From: Fratercula arctica
Lineage: Eukaryota; Chordata; Aves; Charadriiformes; Alcidae
Reading direction: 5' to 3'
Length of the DNA: 64,000 nucleotides
Assembly (NCBI GenBank): GCA_947846985.1
Contig: CANTUZ010000002.1
Coordinates: 14,270,087-14,334,086 of the forward strand
The notes below the pieces were generated by a model. The model was given only the letters and a program-made list of their open reading frames with translations, was not told the DNA's origin and did not search any database. Each line of letters opens with the position of its first letter. The stretch's first letter is position 1. The position numbers were made by a program, and so were the translations under genes. Positions 53,397-64,000 of the stretch are shown piece by piece.

Positions 53397-53890
53397 TTTC
53401 TTTTCCCTTTCCTTTCCTTTCCTTTCCTTTCCTTTCCTTTCCTTTCCTTTCCTTTCCTTTCCTTTCCTTTCCTTTCCTTTCCTTTCCTTTCCTTTCCTTT
53501 CCTTTCCTTTCCTTTCCTTTCCTTTCCTTTCCTTTCCTTTCCTTTCCTTTCCTTTCCTTTCCTTTCCTTTCCTTTCCTTTCCTTTCCTTTCCTTTCCTTT
53601 CCTTTCCTTTCCTTTCCTTTCCTTTCCTTTCCTTTCCTTTCCTTTTTCCTTTCCTTTCCCCTTTCCTTTCCTTTCCCCTTTCCTTTCCTTTCCCCTTTCC
53701 TTTCCTTTCCTTTCCTTTCCTTTCCTTTCCTTTCCTTTCCTTTCCTTTCCTTTCCTTTCCTTTCCTTTCCTTTCCTTTCCTTTCCTTTCCTTTCCTTTCC
53801 TTTCCTTTCCTTTCCTTCCTTCCCTTCCCTTCCCTTCCCTTCCCTTCCCTTCCCTTCCCTTCCCTTCCCTTCCCTTCCCTTCCCTTCCCT
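53397..53890 (+). repeat. Compound (TTTCC)n-(TTCCC)n pentanucleotide tract, ~490 bp
   Basis: Near-perfect CCTTT units fill 53399-53640 (about 48 units). An interrupted zone follows at 53641-53700 where a TTTCC-TTTCCCC pattern recurs, then another pure TTTCC block at about 53701-53815 and a shift to TTCCC units from about 53816 to 53890. One strand is entirely pyrimidine, so the tract can form triplex (H-DNA). The three 178-188-codon open frames here, repeating FPFLS or KERKG, exist only because the repeat has no stop codon in those frames. Confidence 0.98.
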
Positions 53891-56021
53891 ATGGCAGATG
53901 AGCAATGCTTTCAAAGACAGACAGAGTGACCTGGATCAACTGGTCAGTCTTTGTAATTGATTTGCGTTTTGTATGAAAAACAATATTTCACCTGCACAGA
54001 AACAAAAAGATCCTCTATGGTTATTTCTTCAGTGACCGAAAGCGAAGAACAAAAAAGAAAAAAAAAAATCATGAAAATTCTCTCAAATGAAAGCTCATAT
54101 CCCATGACTGTGTGCATTTCACCTCAATGTGCTGGTCATGACCCTAATCCAAATACCTTGGCCAATGGAGGAGTCAAAAAACACAGAGCAGATGCAAGAC
54201 CAAGGCTCAGATCTACCTGTAGGGAGTCAAACCCAAGCACCTCAGAATGTAGCCTTGGCAGAGGCTAGTCACTGCTCGACACTGTTCTGGAAAGAAGGCA
54301 TTTCATTTGTTTAGGTTGATATCTTTCCACTGTATAAAAAGAATTAAACATGGCTTGGAGGAGAGATTAAAAATCCTCTAAGGGAAGTGGCCTGAACATC
54401 AAGCTTATTTTTTTGTACTCACCCAGCACTCATCTTTATTGTTTGGGTCTTTAGCTCAAGAACTGTTTAAGCACCAAACCACTCCGCTTAGTGCTGGGCA
54501 AGTCTGAGAACCCAGAGCTGCAGAGAAAATCAAGATTTCTAAGACTCTCTGCACTAGTATTTCAGCATGATTTTGAATGGTGAAAGCTGTTGGTCTGAGG
54601 CAACAGGGAATGAGCAAATATGTTACTATGTAAAAAGGAGACTTCTCTGGCAGTTTTATAAATCATACTTTGATCTCATTTTTTTTTAACAAGTAGCTGA
54701 CATGAAACATTTTATTCTGAAATTTACTTTGTATTTGTCTATTTCTTAGTTCAGGAAGAAAAAAAATTGCTTAGATAATGTCATATTCTTTTTTATATTA
54801 TCGATATTTGCTTATGTTCCAGTTCCCAAATCCACACATTATTTACACAGCCCCTACCTCATTCTCCATAAACTTAAGCATATGAAGTTTAACATTATGT
54901 CTTGTGCTTATCAGGCCGTTGCATAGCAGTAAATTTCACCACAGTCAAAGTAAAAATGGAAGTTAGGCAAAGGTCCACTCTCGGTCAGCACACAGGGATA
55001 AAAAAGGAAGGTATAAAAGCCATCAAGAAATAATAATATTAACAATATAATTGATAATCAGTCTAGAAGATAGTAATATGGTTCTAGAGGAGAAAGAAAA
55101 TGTCTGTGACATTATGAGCTTTAAATTATTCATTTAGCTCAAATGTTAATGTTTTTCTTAAACATATGAAACTGTAGCTGTGGTGGAGATACAGGTATAT
55201 GGATATATAAACCAAATGTATGAGTCTTTAGACACTTCATATGACTTGGGTTTGATATTCAAAACATGCCGTCTTCACCTTCAAAATGATAACTTTTCTT
55301 TGAAACGTGATTCTATAATGAGCTGAAAATGTTTGCTGTAGAGACATGAGTTATAAAACAACCGTCATGAGCAGGGCAGCCAATAACCTCATTCCCAGAT
55401 CCATTTCAGGCATTAATGTTCAGTCAAAAGCAGATCCTTCAATACGTGATTATGTGCTCAAGTTAGGATGCTATTTATGATTTATTTTTTGCCAAGTACA
55501 ATTTTTTCTCCTCTCTGTCATATATCATATTTTCTGTAGCTGTGACTACAAAAATTCTCTACTGGGTTATTATTCGTTTGTTTATACATCAGACAATGAC
55601 TATCCTAAGAAATTATTAATAGGTAGCTATGACAAGAAACAACGTTGACAATTCAGTATCTGCAAATGCATGTAAAGCAGTGCACTGTGGAAACGCAGAG
55701 GTGAACTTAGTATGGGCTAGTCCTGAGGTCTGCATTTCCTGAGAAGAGATGAAAATTCTACCTTTGCATTTATTTTGACCTCTCTCAGAAAGCTGAAGAG
55801 AACAACATTTACAATAATGGAGGGAAAATATTTGCAGAAAATCTCTACCAGCTTTATGACACGCATGTTTTGACACTGGGCTACAAATGATACACTTACC
55901 TCTTTCAGGTTGCTATTTTTACTTTATTGTCTCTTTTCTTCTCTTTAGATTAGTGTCCTCTTCCTATGTCTGCAATCAGAAATTCCCCAGGAAAAGATGA
56001 AAAAGACCGGTAGGAGAGTGT
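53891..56021. other. Noncoding stretch
   Basis: No supported gene. The one suspicious block is the tRNA-like minus-strand segment at 54180-54275. The remainder is AT-rich unique sequence with short open frames only. Confidence 0.6.
54180..54275 (-). mobile_element. Possible tRNA-derived SINE relic
   Basis: On the minus strand the segment reads 'gactagcctctgccaaggc', then 'gaggtgcttgg' and a B-box-like GGTTTGACTCC. That is the order expected of a tRNA-derived SINE head. The A box is weak and no body is recognisable, so this is tentative. Confidence 0.35.
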
Positions 56022-56065
56022 GGGGGGGGGGGGGGGGGGGGGAGGGGGGGGGGGGGAGGAGGGGG
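56022..56065 (+). repeat. Poly-G tract with A interruptions
   Basis: Twenty-one G in a row (56022-56042), then A, then fourteen more G, then AGGAG and five G. The sequence could form G-quadruplexes on the + strand. The polyproline open frame on the minus strand is only its shadow. G homopolymers of this length are also frequent sites of sequencing and assembly error. Confidence 0.93.
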
Positions 56066-59000
56066 TGTCCAAAGGACATTTTTTTTTTCTTTTCTAGTCT
56101 CCAGTGAATAATGTTGAATACAGGTCAACTGTAATAAAATGAGGTTAGTAGTGCTCTCCTGTGTCACCGTCATCAGATATCATCAAAATGGGAACCATGT
56201 CTAGTGTGGAAATTCAGTGTAGGTTATGTGGCAGTATCAATTGTGTCAGTAGCGCACTAAACAGGAGCGATTGTGGCTTGTTTGAGAGCCGTCACAACTC
56301 CTTGCAGGGAGGCGACAGACTGGGCTCCCGCCCTGTACTCGCCTGTGACGCAGGGCTGGGTTATTTCTCACTTCTGCTGCGCTCTGTGGTTTCCTCAACC
56401 ACTCAGTGGCTTGAAGGACCAGAACGCAATCTTGCGTTTTCCCCAAACTTCATACTTATTTTTTGGATTCCAAACTGGATCTGCACAGGTTGGGTGCATT
56501 TCAAATTTAAACAGTACATCAAATTTGAGCATCCCCAAAGCCAGCCTAGGGAAGAACTCAGATCCTGAGAAAAATATGAACTCTATCACTAGGAGCCAGC
56601 TCATTTCTGGACTTTTTCTTTTTTTGGGGGGCGGGGAGGATTTCTTTTTTTTTTTCATATAGCGCTCACACCTCCCAATTTTCATGTTGTGTATGTCAGC
56701 GTTGTATGGATTATGTATGTACTGTTATTTGAATACCTTCCAATGTGCAAGATTCTTCTTTCTCTCAGTCCAAGTAAAAAAAGAAAAATCACCGCCACTG
56801 TCCGTGTCACAGATCTGGACTGAATTATTACCAAAATTTAATCAGGTGAAAATCTCAATCAAATTCTTTGCTTTGGCTGTTCTAGTGTGTGTAAAGTGTG
56901 TGGAAATTTTCCTTCCAGATGATGAGGCAAGAGACTTAACTTTCAATCTGTCCCAAACATAAACACTCCTAAATGATTTGTCAGTACCTGTTCAAGCTTT
57001 GTACATATCTGATGCTACTTATTTATTAGTGATTGTGAACATGATTACTGGATAATGTTCTACTTCAGCCACACTCAGTATAATAGAATTACATTGCCTC
57101 TTCCACTGTACTCACTGACCTACTTTAAGAATTTATAGAATAAATGGAATAAGTTACATTCTTTTTATTGTCTGAACTTTGAAGTCCTTTTTTTTTGTAG
57201 GCAGAAAATGTAAACAATTGAAGAAAAAAAGCAAATACACACTCTAATTATTTTTTATTTCTATAAATGAGATAAAACTAAGTGCCAAAGGTTTTAGCAA
57301 ATATTGTGATTTCAAGCAAGAATAAAGAAAAAAATTAAATTATTTTTAAACAGTTTGGGGAAAGAAAGAAAAAGAGCCAATTATTGAAGGAAAGAGAAAA
57401 TACAGGATATCTGAAATTAAAGTATTTTTTATCTAAAAAAGAATAGCCTACAGAATGATAACCTAAGTGTTAGTGACTTGCAATCTTTTAAATTATAGAT
57501 ATCATGAGAAAAGAAAAAAAAAAGGGCGGGGGGGGGTATATAAGATGGCAACAGGGACAACCTATACTCTGGTTTTCCACAATGTAGTTACAAAAATGTT
57601 CAAATAACCAACACGGCAAGAAGAACAGTTATGTGTAATGCCAGGCATCATGCTAAGTAAGCATAGCCATACTTGAAATTAATAGTTCTGTGAAAAATTT
57701 GGCCATAACAGACTCAGCGCACTTTCCCTCTTGTGATTTTTCACGGTGAGTGGTCCCAGGTTGCTCTGGTATTTCTTGTAGGAGGCCATCTGACTGCTGT
57801 AGGTGTTGTGCCTTGTGCCTATAAAGCAGGAGACTATGGTGGAAAACTTAATCAAAATGACAGTAGAGCAATGAAGCAAGTTGAAAGGCTCTAACTGGCT
57901 TGTCCTCTCAATCAGACAGTGGAAAAATGTGAAGTGAGGAAAACCCCACCAATTTAAAGATTTTACAAAATGTTCCTAAAGATTCCTAATGCTCCTAAGT
58001 AAAGAATCTAACACCGGTAATGAAGGTGGACATTTACAAAATGCATACTTGTGTATAAAAAGGCAAAACTCAGTAATACATCTCAGCCATTTTCCTGGCA
58101 TTTTGGAGCACCAAGATCCCATGAGATGCATTCCTTCCTTGATCCCCAGTCTCGGCTCTACTGTACATGTTTCATAATACATGAAACTTTTCTAGCAGGA
58201 AATTTTTGAGGGTTTTATCCATTTCCCTGACTTTCCAGATGGTCATAAGTTCTGTAAGATCTATATTTCCACTTAGGCTGCCAAAGAAATCCTGGCTTTT
58301 CTTCCCCACACACGTGCAGATCAGCTCTACAGTAGTCACACATCCACCCTACCCTGCGAATGCTCAGTAAAGCTGATGATTTTTTTGTACATTAGGCTTA
58401 CTTTTTTTATGCACAGATTAATTATATAGCACATTTTCTTTAGGTCCAACGCGTTCTGGATGCAGATGACCCTCTGTGAATGTTTTAGACAAAGCGGTTT
58501 ACGTGTGTGTGAAGTCCAAGGTACCTGGCACATATCAGATCGACTGCAGTTCTGCAGGTCACCTACTCGGCGTGGACTTAGAAGGTACAATGTGTTGTGA
58601 TGTATCTAAATCCTTCAGAAACACCTTTTCACTTCTTTTAGAAAGATAGTTCTTCTTCAGTGGTCCCAGTGGGCTCCTGCTTTCACAGTATGCTATGAGG
58701 TTTGTATCAAGGTATAGCCGTGATGAGATTGACCAAAAAATTTAGAGACAGCATTTCTAACGTATCCTTCTGAGAGGTACTGCAGTAATTTTTAACTTTC
58801 TTTAGCAGCCGGCCACAATCTGGAGCAAATCTTAGTTAAGAAGAAAAAAAAGAAATGTTCCCATTAGGATCTGAACGGAGGAGGAAGAACTGAATGGGGA
58901 GAGGGGTGTTGTGTGCACCCGTGGAGAGTGAACTGGTGGGGTGAAGGTCCCTGCAGAAAGCAGGGAATGGAGTGAGATCTCATGAGAATCTCATTATAAA

Positions 59001-61827
59001 TCTCTATAATTCTGTTTAAAATGCAGTCTCATGCAGTGCTCCTCTTACTCAAGCTTAATTTAGTGTCACTTCTTGGTTGAGTAACTGCAATCATCAGTGT
59101 CGCATTGTGGTGCCCGGATTGGGAATTTCAAAAAAGCCTAAAGGAATTAGAGGCCTTTGAACTGTTTGCTCCCTTAGGCTCCACTCAGGCTTAATCTTTT
59201 ATTTTGCTTCTTTCTTTAATCATGTCTCTACTTTTTCCCCCTCACTTGTGGGCATCAAAGGCATTCCCTCCCTCTAGTCCAGAAACCTGACAAAATTTAG
59301 TCACTAGCGGAATAAAAATTGTTCTTAAACTCACCTCTTGGGAACCCCTGCTCATTCGGAGCACCATATGCACTTAAGTGACAGCTCTCATCTACTGTCA
59401 TTTGCATTGGAGAAATACTGATATTATACACAAACACTTGAATGTGAAAGCTTATCAGGTACTTAGCTTGGCATTCTTTTTTTACTCTGCCAGAGCTGGT
59501 GTGTGCTGTTTGTGTCTAACAACTGTATTATTATGGTTATTGAGCAAAACAGCTGCAGAAATGAATGTTCATTTATGTCCCTTTGGTTTTCTAGAGATCA
59601 GGTGATGCTAAATTACAGTGTCTTTAGCTTCAATCTTAGTGCAAAAGGCAGCATAATTTTAAACCTATAATTTTGATTTTTTTTTATTTGAATTTTCCCT
59701 CTATAGAAAAACAGTTCAAAGATGGAAACTGATACAGAGTACAATACTGTTCACTGGCAAAGTAAAGAGTCCCCTTATGGTGGTAAGCTTAATTAAATTT
59801 TCAAGCACAAGACTAAATATGTTAGACTGAAAGTCTGATTTTACAGGCATTTTCTGCAGAAACCAGGAGACTTGGAGGAGGAGTTCACAAATCATGCTCT
59901 GAAACTTTTTTGTCTAAGTGTTTTACGGGGACACAAACAGAGGCACTTTATAGATTCCCCCAGTTTGCAGAGCTAGGGAAAATCTGTATAACTGGGGAAA
60001 TCTATAAAGAACCATCAGAACCAGTTCAGTTTGTCTCCTAGTGGCTTGAGGCTGTTCAGCTGGCAGTTTTCTTTATAGTGGGTCCAAAAGGATTATCACC
60101 CATTAACCTCCCAGTGCATGCTTTCAGGCGCCGGCAGACACTGTGGGACCTGCAAGATCTGTTCTCTTAATTTACCTGACCTTGCTGAACCCTCTGGCTT
60201 CCCTCTACTGGCGTCCAATCCAGCACTGACATATTTGTGTTGCATTTAGCCTCTATGAACCAGCCCATTATTAATTAATGATGCAGATTTCCTGAGTGGA
60301 GGAATTAAGAAAGCCTGGTTTTCTGTGGCATTGTGTCTTCTGGCTGGATGCTTTGGTGCTAAAGGAAGATTAAGGTGCAAGTGAACGGTGCTGCTCTGGG
60401 GCTGGGATCTCCAAAGGAGATCTCTGAAGAGCGCATTCTCTGGTAACCAGTGACCAGCTCACTCTGCAGGGGATGTCACGACTTAAAAAAAAATCCTTTT
60501 TCCTTTGATTGACATTTATTTTTATGAAACCTGGAGGAATGAGAAATCTGCTTTTGTTACAAATTCACCAATAGGTACAAAGTTATTAATGGGCAATGGG
60601 AAAATTGATAAATTGACACATACAAATGCACACACAGAGCAGCATGCTGGAAGCTTAGTTTCAAAAAGAAATAGTTAAAAAAAAAAAAGTGATTAGAATG
60701 AAAATTTTGTTTGTGGGTGGGGAAAAGAGTTTCTTATTGACTCTCCTGCCCCTCCATCTATCGCCCCCTCATCATCTCCTGCAACTACTTTGTGATTTCC
60801 AAAGGTCAGGCTAAATCTCAACATATGCTTTTAGTTTGAGGTCTCAAAGCAGCATTTCCCAAACTAGGAAAACTGGAAGCAGGCCTGGAAGTGCAAATAG
60901 AAGTGGAGTTGTGAATGGAAAAGTTTGGCAACTGTGGTATAAAGCTTACTCATTCCACCCAACCAGATTTTCATCAAGATGTTGTAAATCTTCAGTTTAC
61001 AACTGAATTAAGTAGCAACTTGCATAGATGGTCTTCAGAAAAAGGCAGCTTGTAGAGCTAAGATGCCTGTTATGCTCTTCAGATAGCAGCTATCACATTA
61101 AAACTCAAATATTTTAGCCAATATTTAGTTTTTCCTGTGCAGCAAATCTTTTAAATTAATCTCTGTGGAAATTCTGCTATAAGAAGAAACACGCCACTAC
61201 TCCCTTCCCCCTTCTCCCCTGTGAGTACTAGGTCTTCCACAAAATGGCCTCATGTGAAAAGACAAGTGCAAGGCTGTTGCTGTGTGATCCAACTACAGGA
61301 TGGAGCCCTAGTGCTTGTGATGTTGAAATTATCTCATAATTATTGGCTGAAATCCTGCCCTTGCAGACGATGGCAAAAAGTCCCTGGCAGAGTGTGTGGG
61401 AGACAGGGTTTCCCCTCTTGTCATAGGCTGCGGAGGGTGAATTTCTCAGTGTGAAGGTGTTTGTCATTAGCATTGCTGCAGTTGTATTGCGTATGGTTCT
61501 AAGCAATTCCCCATGACCATACTTCAGTTTAATGGATAAAATTAGCTCCCTCGTTGTAACTCAGTCTTCTCATCAGTGGCTGTATGGTTTTCTGTGAGTA
61601 TTAAAGCAGAAAAACTTGGCAGGGATTTGTGTGAAGAAAAGGAAGGACAGAAAAAGTGAATCACCCATGGACTAATCCGGGAGGTGTTTCATGTGTAAAC
61701 TTTCTTTTTTTAATTGATTTTTTCTTTATTTACCTTGGGGGTTTTTTTGTTTTTTTTTTTCTTTAAATGTTTAATCCCATTTACCTCCATTAGGAACTGT
61801 CCCCATAGAGAAAGAAAGGAAAACAGG
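56066..61827. other. Noncoding stretch, CpG-richer at 56.2-56.5 and 58.4-58.6 kb
   Basis: No supported gene. The 129-135-codon frames at 56161-56662 lie in a slightly GC-richer patch, overlap each other in different frames and on the other strand, and have no recognisable domain. A G-rich run (ggcggggggggg) is near 57524. A palindromic ATTAATTAAT lies near 60270. Confidence 0.55.
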
Positions 61828-61852
61828 AAAAAAAAAAAAAAAAAAAAAAAAA
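61828..61852 (+). repeat. poly-A run (25 A)
   Basis: Twenty-five uninterrupted adenines about 80 bp downstream of a T-rich stretch (61734-61765), so the two could base-pair. No retroposed body is seen. Confidence 0.9.
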
Positions 61853-62019
61853 GATGCAAGATGCCTGCTATATTTAAGCAGACTTGGAGTAAACAACTGA
61901 TATGCTCAAGTGATTTTGAGACCTTTATCATAACACTGTCTACCTTTGTGACCTTTAAGTATTGAATGGTTCTGTTTTCAGTCACGCATCCAACTTGCAA
62001 CTTTTTTGTACTGCTTCTG

Positions 62020-62150
62020 TGCATGCAGATCCTGTGGATAATCGTTATAATCACATCATGTTTGTGAATGCTCTCTGGGGACTTGAACCCAGGTTTCTCA
62101 CTCCTTCTCTATTGCAGGGGAAGTGGAAGGAGCAACTCCTCTAGTTCACA
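62020..62150 (-). mobile_element. tRNA-derived SINE relic
   Basis: On the minus strand the segment reads 'gaggagttgctccttccact', 'gaaggagtgagaaacctg' and then GGGTTCAAGTCCCC, a near-perfect RNA polymerase III B box (complement of 62077-62090), followed by 'agagagcattc'. This is the layout of an amniote tRNA-derived SINE head. The A box is degraded and the 3' body is not recognisable. Confidence 0.6.
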
Positions 62151-63019
62151 ATGGCATTGGCAAGGAGTAGTTAACCTGAACCCTCAATTATGTGTAGAAA
62201 ATCTGCACATCCTGCCCAATTAAGATTTCTTTTTCCCATGGAGCAGGTTCTAAATTTTTAAATAGTTTGATTGGAATTCTAAAAACAGCAAGAGAGAAGA
62301 TTAATCGTGTTAATAATTAGAAAGCTGAATGCTAACATTTTTCCCCCATAGGAGCTGCCTCAGTGTTATTACTCTCACAGCTAACAGCAGTTATAGTCTG
62401 TGTGTAAAGAACCTGATATACATGTAAATTGACCAACAGTTTGTTAGAAATAATTGAAAAAATAATTCTAAGTTTAAAGTGAAGAGTTTAATTGTGTCTG
62501 CCTCTTGGTTTGCACTACAAAAAGGAAGGATGTGGGGGCAAGATAAATCAATTTGTCCCATGACTAACATGGTCAACCTATCTCTTTGCTGTCCTTGTAG
62601 TATAAGGAAATATTCCTTCTCAGCCACACCCTCTGCAAGCCAATACACGCAATTATGTGCAGCACCTCTGGCAACTGAGGATGCATGAGATGCTGCTCAA
62701 ACACTCCTTTTGCACTGTCTATGTTCTGGATAAGTCCGCCTGTCACTGCTTAGTGCAGGCAGAATAATCCAGAGCGTGAGGTAAAAACTCCTTTTTATGT
62801 CTTCCTCCAGTAAGGTGGTTTCCAAACAAGCTTTATTTGTTCGGGTCAGTTTTCCTCTTCCCCATGGTCTGTGGCACAGGTCTTTCAGAAGCTATCTACA
62901 TTGTAATTACCATCTAAAGATCAGTTTAAAAGTGTAATTTTTAGATCTACAGTAGAGGGGATCCTGTACCTTGTTATAACCTTGACAAGGTAGCAAGAGA
63001 GCAGAGTGCAGGATGACTG
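62151..63019. other. Noncoding stretch between two SINE relics
   Basis: AT-rich unique sequence with no gene or repeat that I can recognise; open frames are 85 codons or shorter. Confidence 0.55.
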
Positions 63020-63122
63020 TAAGAGTAGTCGTCAGATGGTGAATTCATGACCACGTTATTCAGAGCAGAAATTTGAACCAGGGTCTTCCTTTTGTGAGCA
63101 TGCTTTCCACTACTGAGAATTT
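63020..63122 (-). mobile_element. tRNA-derived SINE relic
   Basis: On the minus strand the segment reads 'ctcagtagtggaaagcatgc' (A-box-like TAGTGGAAAGCATG), then 'cacaaaaggaagaccc' and TGGTTCAAATTTC (B box, complement of 63068-63080), followed by 'tgctctgaa'. A- and B-box spacing fits a tRNA-derived SINE. No tail or target-site duplication is visible. Confidence 0.6.
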
Positions 63123-64000
63123 ATGTCTCTGTTTCTTTCTCTACGCTTTAAGTATTTAATTAATTATAGAAGGAAAGAACACTGCCAACACAAATGGCTG
63201 GCACCAATAACATACCAGTCCGCTTTGCTGCCACCATAGGCAACTAATGAGACAGGAATTCAGGGATCGTTACTAATGTGAAGATCTAAAAAAATACTGT
63301 ACCATAATGCAGAAGGGAGATTATAATGATTGCACACTAACAATAACTTGGTTATTTCTTTTCATTTCTGTGCTTTACTTAGCAACTTCAATAATGGTAT
63401 TTAAATATACATCACCAAGCATATGTATTTATATAAGTATACCCTTTTTTTATTTTCCTGCATTTATTAAAAAGTTTATTCAAAGCTAGCTCTAGGAAAA
63501 GAATTCTTTTCCTTACTGCAAAAGACTTTTAAAAAACAAATACCATCTACCAGATTTCTCCTTCATTTAAAAGCCACCACAGTTCACTGTTCAGGTCCAA
63601 TAGTATATTTTCTGTAAATACACGCATTTCTCCCCTGAAAATACAACTATATGAAGCAAAGGATTACGAACTGAGATAAATAGTTTTATTCCCAATTTTT
63701 GACCATTTTATACTAAACTGTAAGTTTTAAAATGAAAAGTCAAAAAAAGGACAGTTTTTAATCTTTTTTTGACAAATTGTTATCTTTTGTCCTATATGAC
63801 TGAAGAAATTAATCACAATAGATCCTTTTAATATTTTTTTTTCCCCCAGAAACTGGACTTTTCAAAAAAAAGATTGTTTTTTTGTAAAACTTCCCAACTA
63901 CTTACTAAATATTAAACCAATTAACAATTGGGTAGTATCCTAACCATTACCAATATAATCTCTTTACACCATCAGTGGAGTTTGAATTTTGAAACATTAG
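63123..64000. other. AT-rich noncoding end of the window
   Basis: No gene or recognisable repeat. Short A and T runs are common, and the longest open frame (60 codons) has no domain. Confidence 0.6.

Noticed and set aside
53335..53929. Open frames of 178-188 codons on both strands
   Set aside because: They translate the TTTCC/TTCCC tract into FPFLS or KERKG repeats. Their length reflects the absence of stop codons in the repeat.
55976..56173. Polyproline-containing open frame on the minus strand
   Set aside because: It is the complement of the poly-G tract and lacks any domain outside it.
1..64000. CRISPR array, bacterial operon, rRNA or intact tRNA gene
   Set aside because: No regularly spaced direct repeats with unique spacers, no operon-like coding density and no complete cloverleaf; tRNA-like segments are SINE heads.

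Overview
The window looks like gene-poor nuclear DNA from a bird or other sauropsid. The evidence is AT-rich sequence, a low density of interspersed repeats, and CR1-type LINE 3' ends, one carrying the diagnostic terminal ATTCTATG octamers (9336-9527, 25605-25748, and an older relic near 13735-13845). There are also worn tRNA-derived SINEs of the MIR/CORE type and many simple repeats. There is no operon-like packing, no ribosome-binding-site pattern and no long open frame. The longest open frames (about 180-188 codons near 53.34-53.93 kb) are translations of a pentanucleotide microsatellite. I do not call any intact protein-coding gene.

Layout: 1-9.3 kb is AT-rich unique sequence with poly-A/T runs and a small cluster of SOX-type cores (6191-6234). 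9.3-20 kb holds a CR1 3' end, a TTTTA microsatellite, an old CR1 relic, a nearly identical 61-bp direct duplication (15888-15948 and 16664-16724) and a perfect 23-bp stem hairpin of pre-miRNA size (18954-19038). 20.1-20.6 kb and 26.7-30.2 kb are GC-richer. The second of these contains two diverged copies of a ~168-bp element of unknown family about 757 bp apart. A MIR-like SINE lies at 32.94-33.07 kb. 33-49 kb is mostly featureless apart from a hairpin, a 12-bp minisatellite and an old palindromic-repeat candidate.

The most gene-like signal is at 50396-50512 on the + strand. A good acceptor opens a 117-bp interval that ends at a GTAAGT donor. Its first half reads as the N-terminal half of an EGF-like domain (three cysteines, NGG, D and Y in register). 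The second half has lost the remaining cysteines and contains a stop. I read it as a decayed EGF-type exon, which would place the window inside or beside a large multi-exon gene whose identity I cannot determine. A ~490-bp TTTCC/TTCCC tract (53397-53890), a poly-G tract (56022-56065) and two or three minus-strand tRNA-type SINE relics (54.2, 62.1 and 63.1 kb) complete the window.

All family assignments are pattern recognition by eye, with no database search. Several short blocks dense in homeodomain/SOX-like motifs could be conserved noncoding elements, but that needs cross-species alignment.
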